NCBI GenBank assembly: GCA_000708835.1
Contig: DF236958.1
Location: forward strand, 314,692-378,691
Length of the DNA: 64,000 nt
Origin: Klebsormidium nitens
Taxonomy: Eukaryota; Streptophyta; Klebsormidiophyceae; Klebsormidiales; Klebsormidiaceae
Direction: 5' to 3'
The notes beneath the pieces were generated by a model. It did no database searches and had not been told where the DNA came from. It saw nothing but the letters and a program-made list of their open reading frames with translations. Position 1 is the stretch's first letter, and every line of letters begins with the position of its first letter. This document shows, one piece after another, positions 22,520-35,600 of this stretch. Both the position numbers and the translations under genes were made by a program.

Positions 22520-24962
22520 ATGGCAGCCGGTTCTGAAAACTGTGCCAGAAGGTACCTACTTAGTCAGGATTTCCCCTCTGCAAGGATGCCACAAACAAAC
22601 GGCTTGCTGCACACCAGGAAAACGGGAAAGTTAGTCAAAGGTTGCGAATCCAAACTTGTAAACCCGGGTTCGAAGAGTACAAACCCCGGGTTTCTGCCGT
22701 GCTGGGTTTGACACTGAGAGCTGGCTCGACGTGCCCACAAGTTCAACTTCTGGTATATGGTGGCCAGCTTTCAGGGGTTGAGATTTTGAACCGATGACAG
22801 CTTGTTTTGTCGATTGCATGTAAGAGCTGGAGAAGTGCTGCCATGGCCTCTGTCCTTCACATTGAAGGTGTCGCATCGCTGGCACTGCTACCAGATGGGT
22901 GCATCTCAGGGCACCTTATTGACGCCGTCACCAAAATGTCGTACGGTATATTCGGAAAAGGTGAATAAAGCTGGAGTGGACTGGCGGCGCTTGACTTCCA
23001 CGGAGAGAGAACAGCTCATGCCAATTTCTGAGAGTGCCAGTAGTTTGTTGGGTGCTAAGAATTTCAAGATTGCATTGATGGTACGAAAAAACTTTTTCTT
23101 TGGAGACATGTCTTGTTAATCAACCGCAGAAGCTCCTACTTTTTCAGCAGCTCATCTCAGTCCCGACCAGAGTTTCCTCAGGTTGGGACACTTGCATCTG
23201 AGAAGCTGTATGCATTGGCCGCCTAGAGGTTTGGTCCTCAAGCACCATCTAGAATGATGTTGCTCATACATTGGGGTCTCTTGCTGCTTTGCAGAGATTA
23301 AGTGTGAGCGTGAGTGTAGCCGGGGGGAAGACTACAAGCTCGTGGACTTGACGATCCTGGAGTTCAAGGTCAGTTTCCAATCTTATGAAAGGCAATAAGA
23401 ACCTGTCCTTATCTTTTACTGCCATCTGCACGTTATGTGAAACTCCTGTCCTCATGAGCTGGCCACCGTACTTTTGAAGCACACAAATTGAAATGCAATC
23501 AGCTGTTTTATGCTTGGCAGCTGGGTTGGTGTGGCTGCCAATCCTGTGAGCATTACCTTCTTCCGGACCACATCTAACTTTCTCTGTCCACTTTTGGTTG
23601 AGGTGCACTAGATCAGAGCTGGACTCTTTATTAGGCACTGTGTCGCAAGTGCACCCGATTTGTGTACTGAATGGTTTCCTTGTGCATACAGAGTCAGAAG
23701 GAATGTACACTAGTGGTCGAGCAAAGAGGCGCAGATGCAGCCAGGATCAGAACAGCGGAAGATGCCCATGGGTAAGTATGGACTGCAGATCAGGCTGACG
23801 CATATTTACTGCTTGATAACTCTACTGCTGAGGTTATCGGACGCTCAGAACTCAAAATATCAAAGTCTTTCAAGGCCCTTCGTTGCGCAACAAACTTTCA
23901 AGAGCAGACTGAATGCTTGTTGTGGCTGCTCAGTCAAGGCCTTCAGTCACAGTCATCCACTCAAGGAACCAGTATCATGCAATCAAGACAACTGTACATC
24001 GATTTTTTCTCGAAAAGTGTTCAACTAGGGGAGTCTGATCCATAGAAATATCCTCGTAAGCAGCCTCTCACACTTTTCACAAACTTGTTTCTCTGAGCCA
24101 AATGGGAAAGTGTTCTGCATCGCTGGAGATGGCGGAAGCTAAGGAATGCTTTTCCCGGTTCCAAGGGCGGGTCCGATTGTCCAGTACACGAACAAACGTT
24201 CAAGGAAATTTTGGAGAACCTTTTCGCAGGTGGGAGGAAGAAGTCCTCGAAGCAGCCAGAGAAGGACGGTCCGGAGCCCCGCCCAACGTCACGTTCGACT
24301 GCGAGACTCTGAAAGCGGACGCAGACGCACGGCGCCACATCCAAAGGTTCCTTCCCACTCTAGAGGGCCAAGATGCGGTCGTTAACGTTGGCAAGATGGT
24401 GGCTAGCGGGGTCAAGTTCGAGGCTACGAAAAGTAACAGAAAGCGTGACTCAGAGGAAGCGTTCTTTGGTGACGTCAGCAGAGGGCATGATGAGCGGGGC
24501 AGCTGTGGAAACACGGATGAAGGGAGGGGAGAATGGTTGGCGAAGAAGTGGAAGTTGGAGGAGGGGGCAGACGGCGGGGGATGGTTCACCAGGACGACAG
24601 AGAGCAAGACGGAAGTTGTGACATCAGAAGAAAAGGGCAGGAGTAACGGCTGTTCGAAAGCAGGAGATGAATCTGGAGGAACGGAAGCAATTCGACAGCT
24701 GCACGAGGGAACGTCGAGCGAGAGAGCGCAAGTCAGTGAAACGGCCGGCTCCGAGAGTCAAGATGAGGAGAAGAGCCGTGCTCGGACTGGAAATCTGGTA
24801 CGAAATGCAGAGGAACGAGCTTGCTTCGAAGGAACTTTGAGAGAAAGGTTGAGAAGTATAGAGGAAGCGATAGGGCTGCCAAGCGAAGGACAGCTGCGGC
24901 CCACACCACTCAGCAGAAAACTCATAGAGGAAGATGACACTGATAAAGAAGGGTGGCTGTAG
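22520..24962 (+). CDS. Unrecognised five-exon gene with charged C-terminal half
   Basis: join(22520..22551, 22825..23080, 23297..23368, 23692..23771, 24098..24962) keeps one frame through all four introns and encodes 434 residues. The first ~145 residues look globular (for example DYKLVDLTILEFK and KECTLVVEQRGAD, strand-like). A helical, charged stretch follows (ASLEMAEAKECFSRFQG, later FRRWEEEVLEAA). The last ~230 residues are Lys/Glu/Arg/Ser-rich and probably disordered. A beta-rich head, then a helix, then a disordered tail is seen in XRCC4-superfamily proteins, but I see no diagnostic motif, so this is only a suggestion. The first two exon boundaries are the weakest: in exon 2 another frame is also open from an ATG at ~22843. 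It is divergent from the HtrA gene. Confidence 0.5.
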
Positions 24963-25884
24963 CTGTGGCCTCATCGACGCATCGTATTTCTGTACAGAGG
25001 GTGCTCATTGCTGACGGCCTGATTAGAACTTGAACCGCCGGAGGCAAGCTGGCCTGCGGATCTCGTCTGCCTGGAGTCAATGCTGGCAGAAATCTCCTTT
25101 GAGCTGCTTTTGTTCATGCCATCAAAGACGCCACGGCTGGTCTTGTTGAATCCCCTGAGTTGTCTTGATCCGATCCTGACGAGCCAAGACAGTGCATGTA
25201 TGATGGCGCGGCTATCCTATCTGCTTAATCGTGCCGACTTTGTTAAGCATGTATACGTGCACACTTTGAAGGTTTGATTGAGTCCCATTTGCATAACTGC
25301 CGAAACCGTCAAATGCAGCTAGCGTACCATTATGCCACCATGTCGAGAGTCGGCCGCAGCTGACCATGAAACCTCTCGTCTTATATCATTCGATCCTGTA
25401 TGTGTTGCCGGTCCAATCTTCTCATAAGCGTCGGAAAATACGTGCATGGGCAGGCTTGCAAAATATAGATCGTCGACGAGTAATCACGCACGTCCATAGA
25501 GTTTCATCGAATTGGATCCTGGTTAGTGCGCACGGTTGGATGACCCTGATTGCAAAAGTTTTCGCATTCGTTGAGAGACGCAGTTGGCCGCCTTTTCAGC
25601 CTACCACGTAGCCTCCGAGTGACCATGTTTGAGTGCGTCAGTTCCAAATACTCCTCCATTGGAACTGAAGGCAGAATAATTGTCATCGACATACAGCACA
25701 ACGTCTCAGTTGTTCAAACTTTTGATGCCAGACACTTGAATTAGACGGCAAGCGAAGGCTCTATGTACAACATTTCAGTTCTCCTAATGTACAATCTCGA
25801 AGGCATTTCTCAACGCCGGAGGTTTATTAGTCTAGCAAAATGCTTCAGTCACCGCCCTTTACGGGCGGTGAAGTCATATTTCCT
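24963..25884. other. Convergent intergenic region with a stop-proximal hairpin
   Basis: The gap lies between two stop codons. A perfect 9-bp inverted repeat (TCACCGCCC, loop TTTAC, GGGCGGTGA) at 25849-25871 lies only 13 bases past the stop of the oxidoreductase gene. Apart from 3' untranslated sequence I see nothing else. Confidence 0.5.
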
Positions 25885-28800
25885 CTACTCAGCAACGACA
25901 ACAACCTTCCCCACCGAGTGCCCGTCGATGCTCCGCTCCCAGGCCTTCTTCGCCTCACTCAGCGGATACTTACTATCGATCACCGTTTTCAACTTCTTAT
26001 CGCCCACGAGATCCACCAGCGTTTGCAGATCCTTTGAGTTCGCCGACAGGATCAGGGGGATCAACCTCTGCTTCGAGAAGGTCGCCGCCTGCAGCGCGGA
26101 CCTCGCAATGTAACTAGCCCCGGGGGTAAAGCTGACCACCTTCCCATGCTTGGCGAGCACCTTCTGCCAGTGATCCCACGGCTCCTCCTTGGACGTGCAG
26201 TGCAGGATGACGTCATACGGCTGCTTAGACGCGCTCTGGAAGGGGTTGGCGGGGTCGGCCAGCTTCTTGTAGTCGAGGACCTCGTCGGCGCCCAGGCTCT
26301 TGACGAGGTCGATGTTGCCCGTGCTGGCGGTGGCGGTGACGTGGGCGCCCGCGTACTTGGCAAGCTGACGCAAAGAAAACGCAAGTGTGAATAAGCCCTA
26401 AAAGTACTTTACCTTGTCAATGATTACATGGTTGAAAGATTGTCCTGCTTTTGTGCATCTTCCGATATGTCCGCGCAAGGTGACGAACGAAGTGCCTAGC
26501 TAAGAAAGCCGACGTCAGCGCAGTCAACTGGTTCCGTGTCGTTGTTAGAAGGGTCTGCAGGTGACCATCTCAAAACGACGACTCTCTTTTTGCACTACAT
26601 ATGAAACGCTAAGAACCTGACAATTATTTATAAATACAGTGCTTTTGTTGTCCGTGCCAAGTAACAAACCCAACTTCAACAAGAGATTCAGGTGCTTGCA
26701 GCCTTCACAACAATCTTGTCGAAAAAAACTTTCGCCTTCGAACGATCGAGATGATACTTGGATGCGCCTTGTCGACATAGACCGCCTGCAGTCAACAATG
26801 AAGGGAAGCAAGCGCACATGATAGCTTCGATATCAGGAACGGCCAACGTACCTTTCACAGGACGCACAGGTGAAGAAACCACCAACATACGAATCTCATG
26901 AGAAACTTCCTGTAATAGTTCGAGATCGTGGTGGCATCTCCACGATGCTCGACTGAAGACGTGGGCGATTAGAAAGGAACCGTTTGGGTCCATGCGAAGG
27001 CAAAGATGTCCTGACCTTTTGACGTTGGTTCAATAAACTCTGACGTAGATTTGATCTTCATCTTGAGTGGTTGATCGCAGCCATATGTTCGGCAGGCAGC
27101 CTGTCTACGGTTCCCTAATCGTAATAGAAATACTCAAAATGCTACTTCGATCACGCTCGACTCGACATCCCAAGAGAGCCGCTTCCCTGAACGCTTTCGG
27201 GTCTGTTAGAAGCTCATTCAAATAATTGCACTCTTGATCACCGTTCAATGACTGTCCTGAAAATGGCCGGCCGTTCCTCAACAAGCCTTCGGAGCCGTTC
27301 GAAGCGGTTCCCTTCGAATTGGCCCTTAAACGGGAATTCTTCATACGAGCTTCACCTTGCCCTTCGACTCGTTTGCTGGCCTGGAAAAAGGGCTCGCTAA
27401 AATGAACACCGAATCGTCCCCGTTGTCTCACCTGCACGGCATAGTGTCCCACTCCTCCCGACGCTGCTTGGACCAGTACGCGCCCGGTGCCCTTGGGGAA
27501 CGATAGGCCCCCCTTGATGAGGCCTTGGAGTGCGGTCATGGCCGCAACCGGCAGGCCTGCCGCGTCTTCAAAGGAGACGCCTGGTGGCAGTCTGGCGATT
27601 GTCTTGGTGTCAATGACTCCGTACTCAGCGAAAGCGCCTTGATGCTGTTGGGGGAGAAAACAATAAGTTGAGCACGATCAGGAAACATTATTGTTGAAAC
27701 GACCGACTATTTAGGCTGGGTCTCTCTGCTCAGAACGGCTGGACTTTAGAAATGAACTCTCGAGCTGCAAATGTTCAAGGTCGGGACGACATTGTTTGAA
27801 ACGTCTCAGTGGCTGACTCCGAAGTTCAAGGCGCCACAAATTGGTAAGGAGGTGACCACGCTACTTCAACAATGGGCTTTCACACACAGAGTCACACAAC
27901 CACAGAGAACTTGATTTGTTGCACACTGGCCACCCTGAAACAACCACCAGCAGAAATTCAAGACTGAAGTCCCGGTACACAGTGCAGACAACATCCAGAT
28001 GGAGAAGACTTTTCTGTGACTCACATATACGTCGACCTTGGCCAAGATCCTGTCACCAACTGAAAAGCCAGCTATATTGGAGCCAACAGCAGCGACTGTT
28101 CCAGCAAAGTCGGTGCCTGCACAATAAATAGTCAAGCTATTGATCATTAAAATCAGCCAGCAACTCCCTCCTAAAAAGGCCCTTCTATGAACGCTCAGAC
28201 TCTGGTAACTTTCGCAATCTGTGGCCAGACTTACGAAACAAAATGCTCTACTTTGCAGGTCAGTCTGTAGTGACCTGGGACAAAGTTTCTAGCATTGCTA
28301 GATGTCGGTTTGGGATGCAGCCCCGCTTGTTTCAAGCCCCCTAAGTTGGATTATGCCGTCATCTCTTGAGTACTAACTACCTGACTTTTCCCAAATAGGA
28401 GCATAGGAAGGAACCTACCTGGAACCATAGGCAACTTGATCCATATGACTGCTTTCAAAGCGCCAGACTGGATCTTCCAGTCTACGGGGTTCACGGAAGA
28501 TGCGTGTATCTGCAAGAAAGGCAGTACTTCTTGTTAGCAGTCAAGCTGCCATTCTGATGGTCGCAGACCCTCTGTCTTTGCATCATGCTGGCATCTGGTC
28601 CAGGATTCATGCGTGACTAGCTTGCTCATATAGGAACAGTTAACAAACCATAAAAGCACACGCGACGGAGGTAGTTATGACTTGTGATGGACCACTTTTG
28701 TGAAGGCGTGCAGGCAGTCCCCAGCCTGCCGTCACGAAGGCTGTGACCAAAGCACCTTAAGTGCATGCATTGGCTCATAAGCTGGACAGTGAACATGCAT

Positions 28801-29244
28801 GCATTCCAGGGCAATTGAGCTTTTAAGAGCGCTCACCTTCAGAAGAATCTCATCTGGCCCAGGCCTTGGCACTGGCTTGTCCACTAGCTCCAAGCTACCA
28901 GCCCCACCACCATATTGCACGTACTGCCATGCTTTCATCTTTTCTGGAACTGCGGCCATGCTGATCGTTCCTCTGCTTCGAGCAGTGAATGGCTGCAATG
29001 GTGATGCCGAAGATCCTTGTAATACACGCAGTGGTGCAATTCGTGCCAAAAACTTACTGCCACCCAGAAGAGCTGGAACGGGTGCGGACTTCACAGATCT
29101 TCCAATGCTGGGGGAGTGCGTAGGTGATCTGAAGAAAGCCTTGGCAGGGCAAGCAGGATGCGCTATGTGGCTTTTCAAGAGAAACGTGCCGTGGGGGCGG
29201 AATAGCAGAGTAGCTGGCGAGCTCGACAGAACCAGCTGCGGCAT
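25885..29244 (-). CDS. Plastid-type zinc-less NADPH:quinone / alkenal oxidoreductase (MDR family)
   Basis: Five exons, complement(25885..26364, 27432..27644, 28025..28116, 28419..28509, 28837..29244), give 427 residues. A ~100-residue N-terminal extension rich in Ser, Pro and basic residues fits a plastid transit peptide; the enzyme proper starts at MKAWQYVQYGG. GroES-like core motifs are present (SSVNPVDWKI, GTDFAGTVAAVG, GDRILAKVD). The Rossmann fold shows AASGGVGHYAVQ (about residues 257-268), the NADPH-binding loop, then LGADEVLDY, and ends SVGKVVVVAE. This matches the medium-chain dehydrogenase branch of chloroplast AOR/ceQORH proteins, which reduce the C=C bond of reactive enones or quinones with NADPH. 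Substrate is inferred from the family. It starts 377 bp from, and opposite to, a DJ-1 gene. Confidence 0.92.
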
Positions 29245-29621
29245 GTTGACCACCTGGGTTTTTGTGTGTGCAACACAAAGAGGAGCTGCTGCAGCTCAGG
29301 TCAGAGCTCTGCATTTGACGAGAAGAAGGAACCCGAGCTGAAAACCCTATTTCAGTGAAACCTGGTGAAACCCCACAAATGTAAAACCCTGATGTGTTCA
29401 TGTATTCTGAAAGCAACTTTCTTCTAGAAGCTTCCAAGTTCGCCAGATTGCCCATGCATTCCAAGTTTTGTTCGAAGGCAATGGAACGGCTGTGGGCAAT
29501 CCAACGAACATAACGACCTCTCAGCTGAAAAATTTAGGATTGGTTGCATTGCAATCAGCTGCTGCGCGCATTGTCCTCCATTTTCTTCAATAGGTTAAGC
29601 GGGATTTGAGAAAGCGCAACC
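29245..29621. promoter_or_regulatory. Compact bidirectional promoter, oxidoreductase / DJ-1
   Basis: Only 377 bases separate the two start codons, so the promoters must overlap or be shared unless untranslated exons lie elsewhere. The minus-strand ATG at 29244 is preceded by an acceptor-like CCCAG, which would fit a short leader intron. No TATA box is obvious. Confidence 0.5.
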
Positions 29622-32600
29622 ATGAGGAAGGTTCTATTCATCGTGGGGGACTACTGCGAGGACTATGGTAAGTTTTCCTACTTGACAAGCTCATCACCAT
29701 GTGCACGTACTGATGCAATCCTTCTACAATTCTTCTACATCTGTTGAGTGCCTTAGTTGATTGTATGAAGGGCACCTTGTTGTTTTGCCCCTTACGGTGT
29801 TCTCCTTGCATCCATTCCACGCTTTCACCATGAAACCAACCGGTCTGACAATGCGGGGCTAACACTGCTTTTCCGTGCAGAGGTGATGGTTCCTTTCCAG
29901 AGCCTTCTTGGTTACGGCTTTCAGGTACGTGTTTGCAGGTGTAGGCAATCAAACAATCCTCCAAATGATCGATTGGGGCATGTTTGTTGGAACTGCGTAT
30001 CTCCTAGGGCGTTGATTCAAGCAATGCAAATGTTGCAGAAACATGTTTGTGAAGAAATTGTCATGATTGGTACATCTTAGGGGCTTAGCCATACTGGGCC
30101 AAGTGGTTGGTTGATTATTCAAGTGCCACCACCAGGTGTACATTCCCAGCTAATTGTTCCTGCTCTGAACTTGACATTGACATCTGCATCCCTTTCTGTT
30201 TTCAGTCCGCATTTGATGCCCACTGCATACGGTATGTAGTCTTTTGACCTATCCAACTGCCTGACAAGGAAAAGTGGGAAGTCATGACAAAGCTCGGTAG
30301 TTGGCTGATGCGATGAAGTTGAAGTTGACAAAGATTGGCAGCATCTCTTTCTTGGTTTATCACAGGCGGATGCGGTCTGCCCCAACAAGAAAGCCGGTGA
30401 CGTAGTCAGGACCGCCATACACGATTTCGAGGGGTAAGGTTAAGCCTAAGTCACTGAAATCCTCAAGAAATTTGGATTACTAGGATCTCAACATCGATGC
30501 TCAAAGTTCTATCACTTGCGCATCTGGTCAATTTGAGGGATAACCATACAGCCAAATCCAGTCCGCATCTTGTCAGTTTTCTGGAAAAGATTCTAATGAC
30601 ACCTTTGGACAGTGTGCTCACCTCAAGCCTTTGCTGAGTATCTCAAGTTTCAATTGTGCCCTCATCTCTGCGAAGCTGAGATGTGCAGTGCCTCTAGGTC
30701 GTTCATAAAGCAATGCATCGGGTCACCTGTCTGCAATCTGTACCTGGGGCGCTTGGTTGAGTTCACTTACGCTGCTCCATCGGGGGGGGTCCCAATCAGG
30801 AAGCTTGACTCCTCTTTCTTTGTCCGTCCAGGGACCAGACCTACTCTGAGAAGCGTGGCCACAACTTTGTCCTCACTGCCACGTTCGCCGAGGTGCACGC
30901 TGATGATTATGACGCGTTGGTAATTCCAGGTAGGTGACAGGTGTCCAAAAAAAGATTCCATGAATCGGCAGCGGAAACGAAGAAGGCTGTTTGATACCCA
31001 ACAAGCCCGATACGCCCCTTCTATCTTTGCTTGTGTTTGCCCCAGCCTCTGACACTGTGTTCGGCCTTGGCCGAGCGTCAAACGTGAGTGGTCCTGGTGG
31101 CTCTCGAGTCCAACTTCGACTTGCATATTCTGACCCAATGGGCAGGTTTGCAGCACTGACAAAACGGGTGTCCTGTCAGATTTCGACCGTCATCCGATTG
31201 GCGGACTGGTTGATCACGAAATTGGGATTCGAGGTCGTTTTCAAATGCTGGGACCACCCTCATGCGTTAGTATTTGAGATTATGAATGGGTTCAGTTTCA
31301 GTTCAAAGGAGTCACAAACAGCCACCAACGACAGTAATAGGGGTACGGCAGGACAGAACGCCAGAGTTCAAACTCGCTCAAGCATTCCCATGCATGACTT
31401 CAGTGCGTGGTGAACATCCCTCCACGGCCGTCGGAATCATCACTGGAATCTTTTCCAGATTTGTAGTCTCCTCCTTGTACCACTAAAAATCAAGATTTCG
31501 AGAAACGCAACCAGAAACGATTTATTTCCGCTCTCTTTCCAGGCGGCCGCGCCCCCGAGTACCTCAGCACCGACGACTCGGTCCTCTCGCTCGTCCGCCA
31601 CTTCTTCTCCAAGAAGAAGCCCGTCGCCTCCATCTGCCACGGCCAGCTCATCCTCGCCGCCGCTGACGTCATCAAGGGCCGCAAGGTGACGGCGTACCCC
31701 GCCTGCCGCCCCGTGATCCAAGCTGCGGGTGCCACGTGGCAGGCTCCCGAGCCCATCACGTCGTGCTTTATTGATGAGAATCTGGTGACGGGCGCAGCAT
31801 GGCCGGCGCACCCCGAGTTTCTGGGGCTGTTTTTGCTGGCCATGGGGGCCAACGTGAGCAACACCGAGAAGAAGGTGCTGGTGCTAGCGGGCGACTTTGT
31901 GGAAGGTGAGCTGCGGCTTTTGTCCGGATGACGGGTGTTTTTGTGAGGTTCTCGAAGTTCAAGCCGTCGAATGATTAGAGGAACCCGGAGTCGAGGTGGC
32001 AGAGCAGGTGATACTCGCTAGGGATTCGAGGTGGAGAAAGGGAGAAAGGGATCCTGGGGCTCAAAGAGTTTGAGGGTTCAGGTTTAGTTGAGGTTGTTAA
32101 AGTGTTGGTTAGGAACGGCCGACTTGTAGCCTCCTCGAAGATGCGGGGACGTGTTCAGGAGACGTCCGACATGCTGTTAACCAAGCTTTTGAGTGCTTGA
32201 ACGGTCAGCTTTTGAAAGATGCCTCTCACAGTTTATTGCCTCTGAGTGAAATAGCTTCTTTCACGAACTTTTCCTTTCCACATATTGAAAGCACGGTTTT
32301 CAGACACAACAATAGCAGCTGGCTTTCACATTAGGGACGGGAAAGTTGGGTAACCGATCAAGTAACAAAGAACCGCAGTCCAAGTAGACAATGGCCAACA
32401 CCTATACTCAGGGGGCATGCCTGCTTGTCATTGTCGAAAGCGATTGCAAGTGGGACTGTTTTGAGGTTCGAGCGTTGTGTACGTCGGATGTTCTGACACT
32501 GAAGCTGTTGAGAGGGCCAACGGCATCAGCTCACCCCCTTGAGTACCCTCGCAACGTCTTTTCAACCTATGTCCCGTACGAAAACGACGTACTATCTCGC

Positions 32601-35600
32601 TCCCGAGGAGCGCCTCGTACGAAAGCGAGAAATTCCGAGCCACTTCCGCTGATTGTGCGAGAGTGAACACGAGCTCTTTTGGATGTCGCAGATTACGAGG
32701 TGATGGTTCCGGTCCAGGCGCTTCAGGGGCTGGGCTACAAGGTGGATGTTGTGTGCCCAAACAAGAAGGCTGGAGACACCATCCGAACAGCGGTCCACGA
32801 TTTTGAGGTACACTCGCCACCTTTCCGTTTCCGTTCCGGTCTCCTCTCAGGAGTGGCCGAGTCGCAGAGTGCTGGTCTGTGGCGAGGATGATTGACGTCT
32901 GGGCGCATGGATGCGTCCAAAGGCTTTCTAATATTCTGAGGCCATTTCAAGCGGTCAAGTGCAGAGATGTCGCTTCGCCATCCTTGCTTTTCAAGCTGTG
33001 CTTCGTAAGTCAGCCCCGTAAGTTGTGATCGATCAAATTGAATCATCGTTTCAATTTGTTGAGAGTTTGTTCTTAAAAGCAGTGCTGTCCTAGCCCTGTA
33101 GATTTCATGAGTAAGTGGTTCGCACTTTGGATTTACCGAGTCCACCACCCGCTTGTCGTTATGCTTGAACAGTACTGTGCTTTTGGAGGTGTTTGCTACT
33201 TAGAAAGTCCTATATATCTTCCACAGGTTGCTTTCTTCTTCTTCTCCGATGCAGCAAGGAAAATGAAGTGTTGCTTGCTGATGTATGCCCAACTAGTAAC
33301 GTACAACGATTTTCAAAGGTTTTCGAGTCCAGTGATGTACTCGGCACTGAAGTTTCCGATCTGAGTCTCAGTACTCACGGCAAGGAAGATATCTGCCTGG
33401 GCGCCTCGTGTGGCCAGTTCTGTAACAAGAATTCCTCCGATGCCCTCACAAGAACAGGTCCTCCTCCTGTCGCCTTCTTCCAGCTTTTCTCTCCTCTGCT
33501 ATACACTTAGTTTCTTGTGGCGGCCCAACAGGGGGCATGCGAATCGCGACCAGACTTGAAGGATGCTGACGGTTCGCTCGTGCGTTGTTGCCTGGAAGCG
33601 TCTTGGAGCTCTCTGATTCCTGCTTCGGATTGATCTTAAGAAGCTCTGAGTCACCGAATTCTTCAGCGTCTTTTGATAGCGTGAGTTTGAGTAGGACAAA
33701 AAAGAACTTCTGCCCACTATCGCTCGCACTTCCTGGTCTTTGTTGACATCCGTGACGATCTCAAGGCATGGGCCCGAAAGTGAGCTCGTTCGACGAGCTC
33801 ACTGAGGCCACTTCACGTTCTCTTTGCCCCCTTTTCTCCGCATGTTGCGTCTTTTGATCCTCTAACCCTGTCTAGATCAGGATTTGCAGTAAGGATTTGG
33901 TGCGGCCCAGAGTCTAGCCAAAGCTTTTAAATCGAACACGAGGCTCCCACTCTACTCACCGCAGCTTCACCATCCTAAGTGCTTTACACAAGTAAATCGA
34001 CAAGAATGTGGCACCCCGCATTCAAGAACTCTCGTCCTGACAGGTTCAGCCTTTGTTCTCTGAGTGCTATTCTTCTGATTGTGATTCTGGCCGTCTGTCG
34101 AGCATACGTTTTCCGGAATGTCCAGGACGCAATTATGGTTTTGCAAGTCTAAGTATAGCCCAAGATGAAGTTCCTGTTCAGTCTGTTCAGGGCTGGTGTG
34201 AGATTTACGCAGCTCTTTGTCTGCGGCCTGCCCTTTTATGTCCCTCTCAAACCCTTTCGCGTGCAGTGTCCGGAGATTGGTCAGAGCTTGGTTTGAAGTC
34301 CATCGATGTCCGCGGGCTGCTACGAAAGAGCAGTAGCGGCAAATCCTATGTTGGGGCAGCTGTTGTGCCGGGACCCTTCCCGGCAAGGATAGTTTTGGTG
34401 GGGGTGAGCTGTCAGCTCATTCGCCCTTGCGTTCTCTGATGCCGGCCATCGAGTTTCAAGGCTTCTTGCATGCTTGCGACGAAGCTTGTGAGCAGCTTGG
34501 CAGCTGGTCTTCATTTCGATCTGTTATGAGGCTGCTTGGACCAGTCCTCAGACGAATTAGTGTGGTTGCGTCTGATGGAAATCCGTCCTGCACAGTCTGT
34601 GATTGTTGTGATTGCCAGCTAGGGTGTCTTTATGAGCGATGTTTCTCTGAGAGCAAGGTGCTTGGATTCGACTCCCTTGCACTCGAAGTCTAGTCTAAAC
34701 CAGTCCTCAAGTCTGCCATCAATGCGAGTCACGACTTTTCCTCGTCGTCAACGCCACTCCAAGTCCACCTTGTACCAACCTGAGCCTTTCTAAAAGTACG
34801 AATTTCCTCCCAAGACCTCTGTGTCGAAGTGAGGCGGTGTTAAAGAAGTCACAGGCCGGAAACCAACCGCTTCGTGCTGATTTCTGGGGATCGTCCCAAG
34901 CCGGCAACGTGAGTAGACTGAGTGCTTGTGGCAATTCGATTGCTTGGTGCTGGCGGTCCATTTCCAATCCTTCAGGAAAGGTTGCTATTGGAGCTTCGCA
35001 AACTGGCGCATATGTAATCCGTGTTGTGTCTCTTCCTGACTGTCACTGGGCGCTCACCCAGGAAAGACTCCTCCAGCCTAAAGCAGCGCCAGTACTTGAT
35101 CGTTGAAAGCTCAACAAACCGGGTTTAACGACATTACAAATTGTTTTCAAATCGGCACACACCTTCGGTACCTTTCTTTGATTTTTTCACGCCATCCGAA
35201 AGGGTTGCAAATATCGATTTTTAGGCTGGTCCGTGATGGTTAAAAGGCCCTGGGCTCTAAACAAAGTCCAGTCATTGCCGCTGTTGAGGCCCAAAAGAGT
35301 GCCCCTTTGTTGTTCGCTCTTTGGTTCCTCCAGAGCTTGCAGTATTGCAGCCCTTTTCGCAGCAGATGGCGGGTGCTTATGACGCAAAGTTGAACCGTTC
35401 TCGTCATGAAATTGGGTATTGATGTTCGATCCCCTTGTACGTTTACAACTTTGCCCGCCTGGCCTGGACTCTGCTTCTCCCCGGCAAGGATAGCAGACGC
35501 CTAGGCACCAGAGAGTGTCACAAGATTCACGGCCTGTCTGATGCCATGGGACGAGGGTCCTCAACCAGAGTGGCAAAACAAGTGTGGCAAAACCAGTGGC

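Noticed and set aside
22843-22960. Alternative start MASVLHIEGVASLALL in exon 2 of the unrecognised gene
   Set aside because: It reaches a stop at once unless a very short intron is assumed; the other frame runs through the whole exon and chains with all later exons. It remains possible.
29054-29464. Minus-strand frame of 136 codons overlapping the oxidoreductase start
   Set aside because: It is in another frame from the transit peptide and enzyme, and has no splice continuation.
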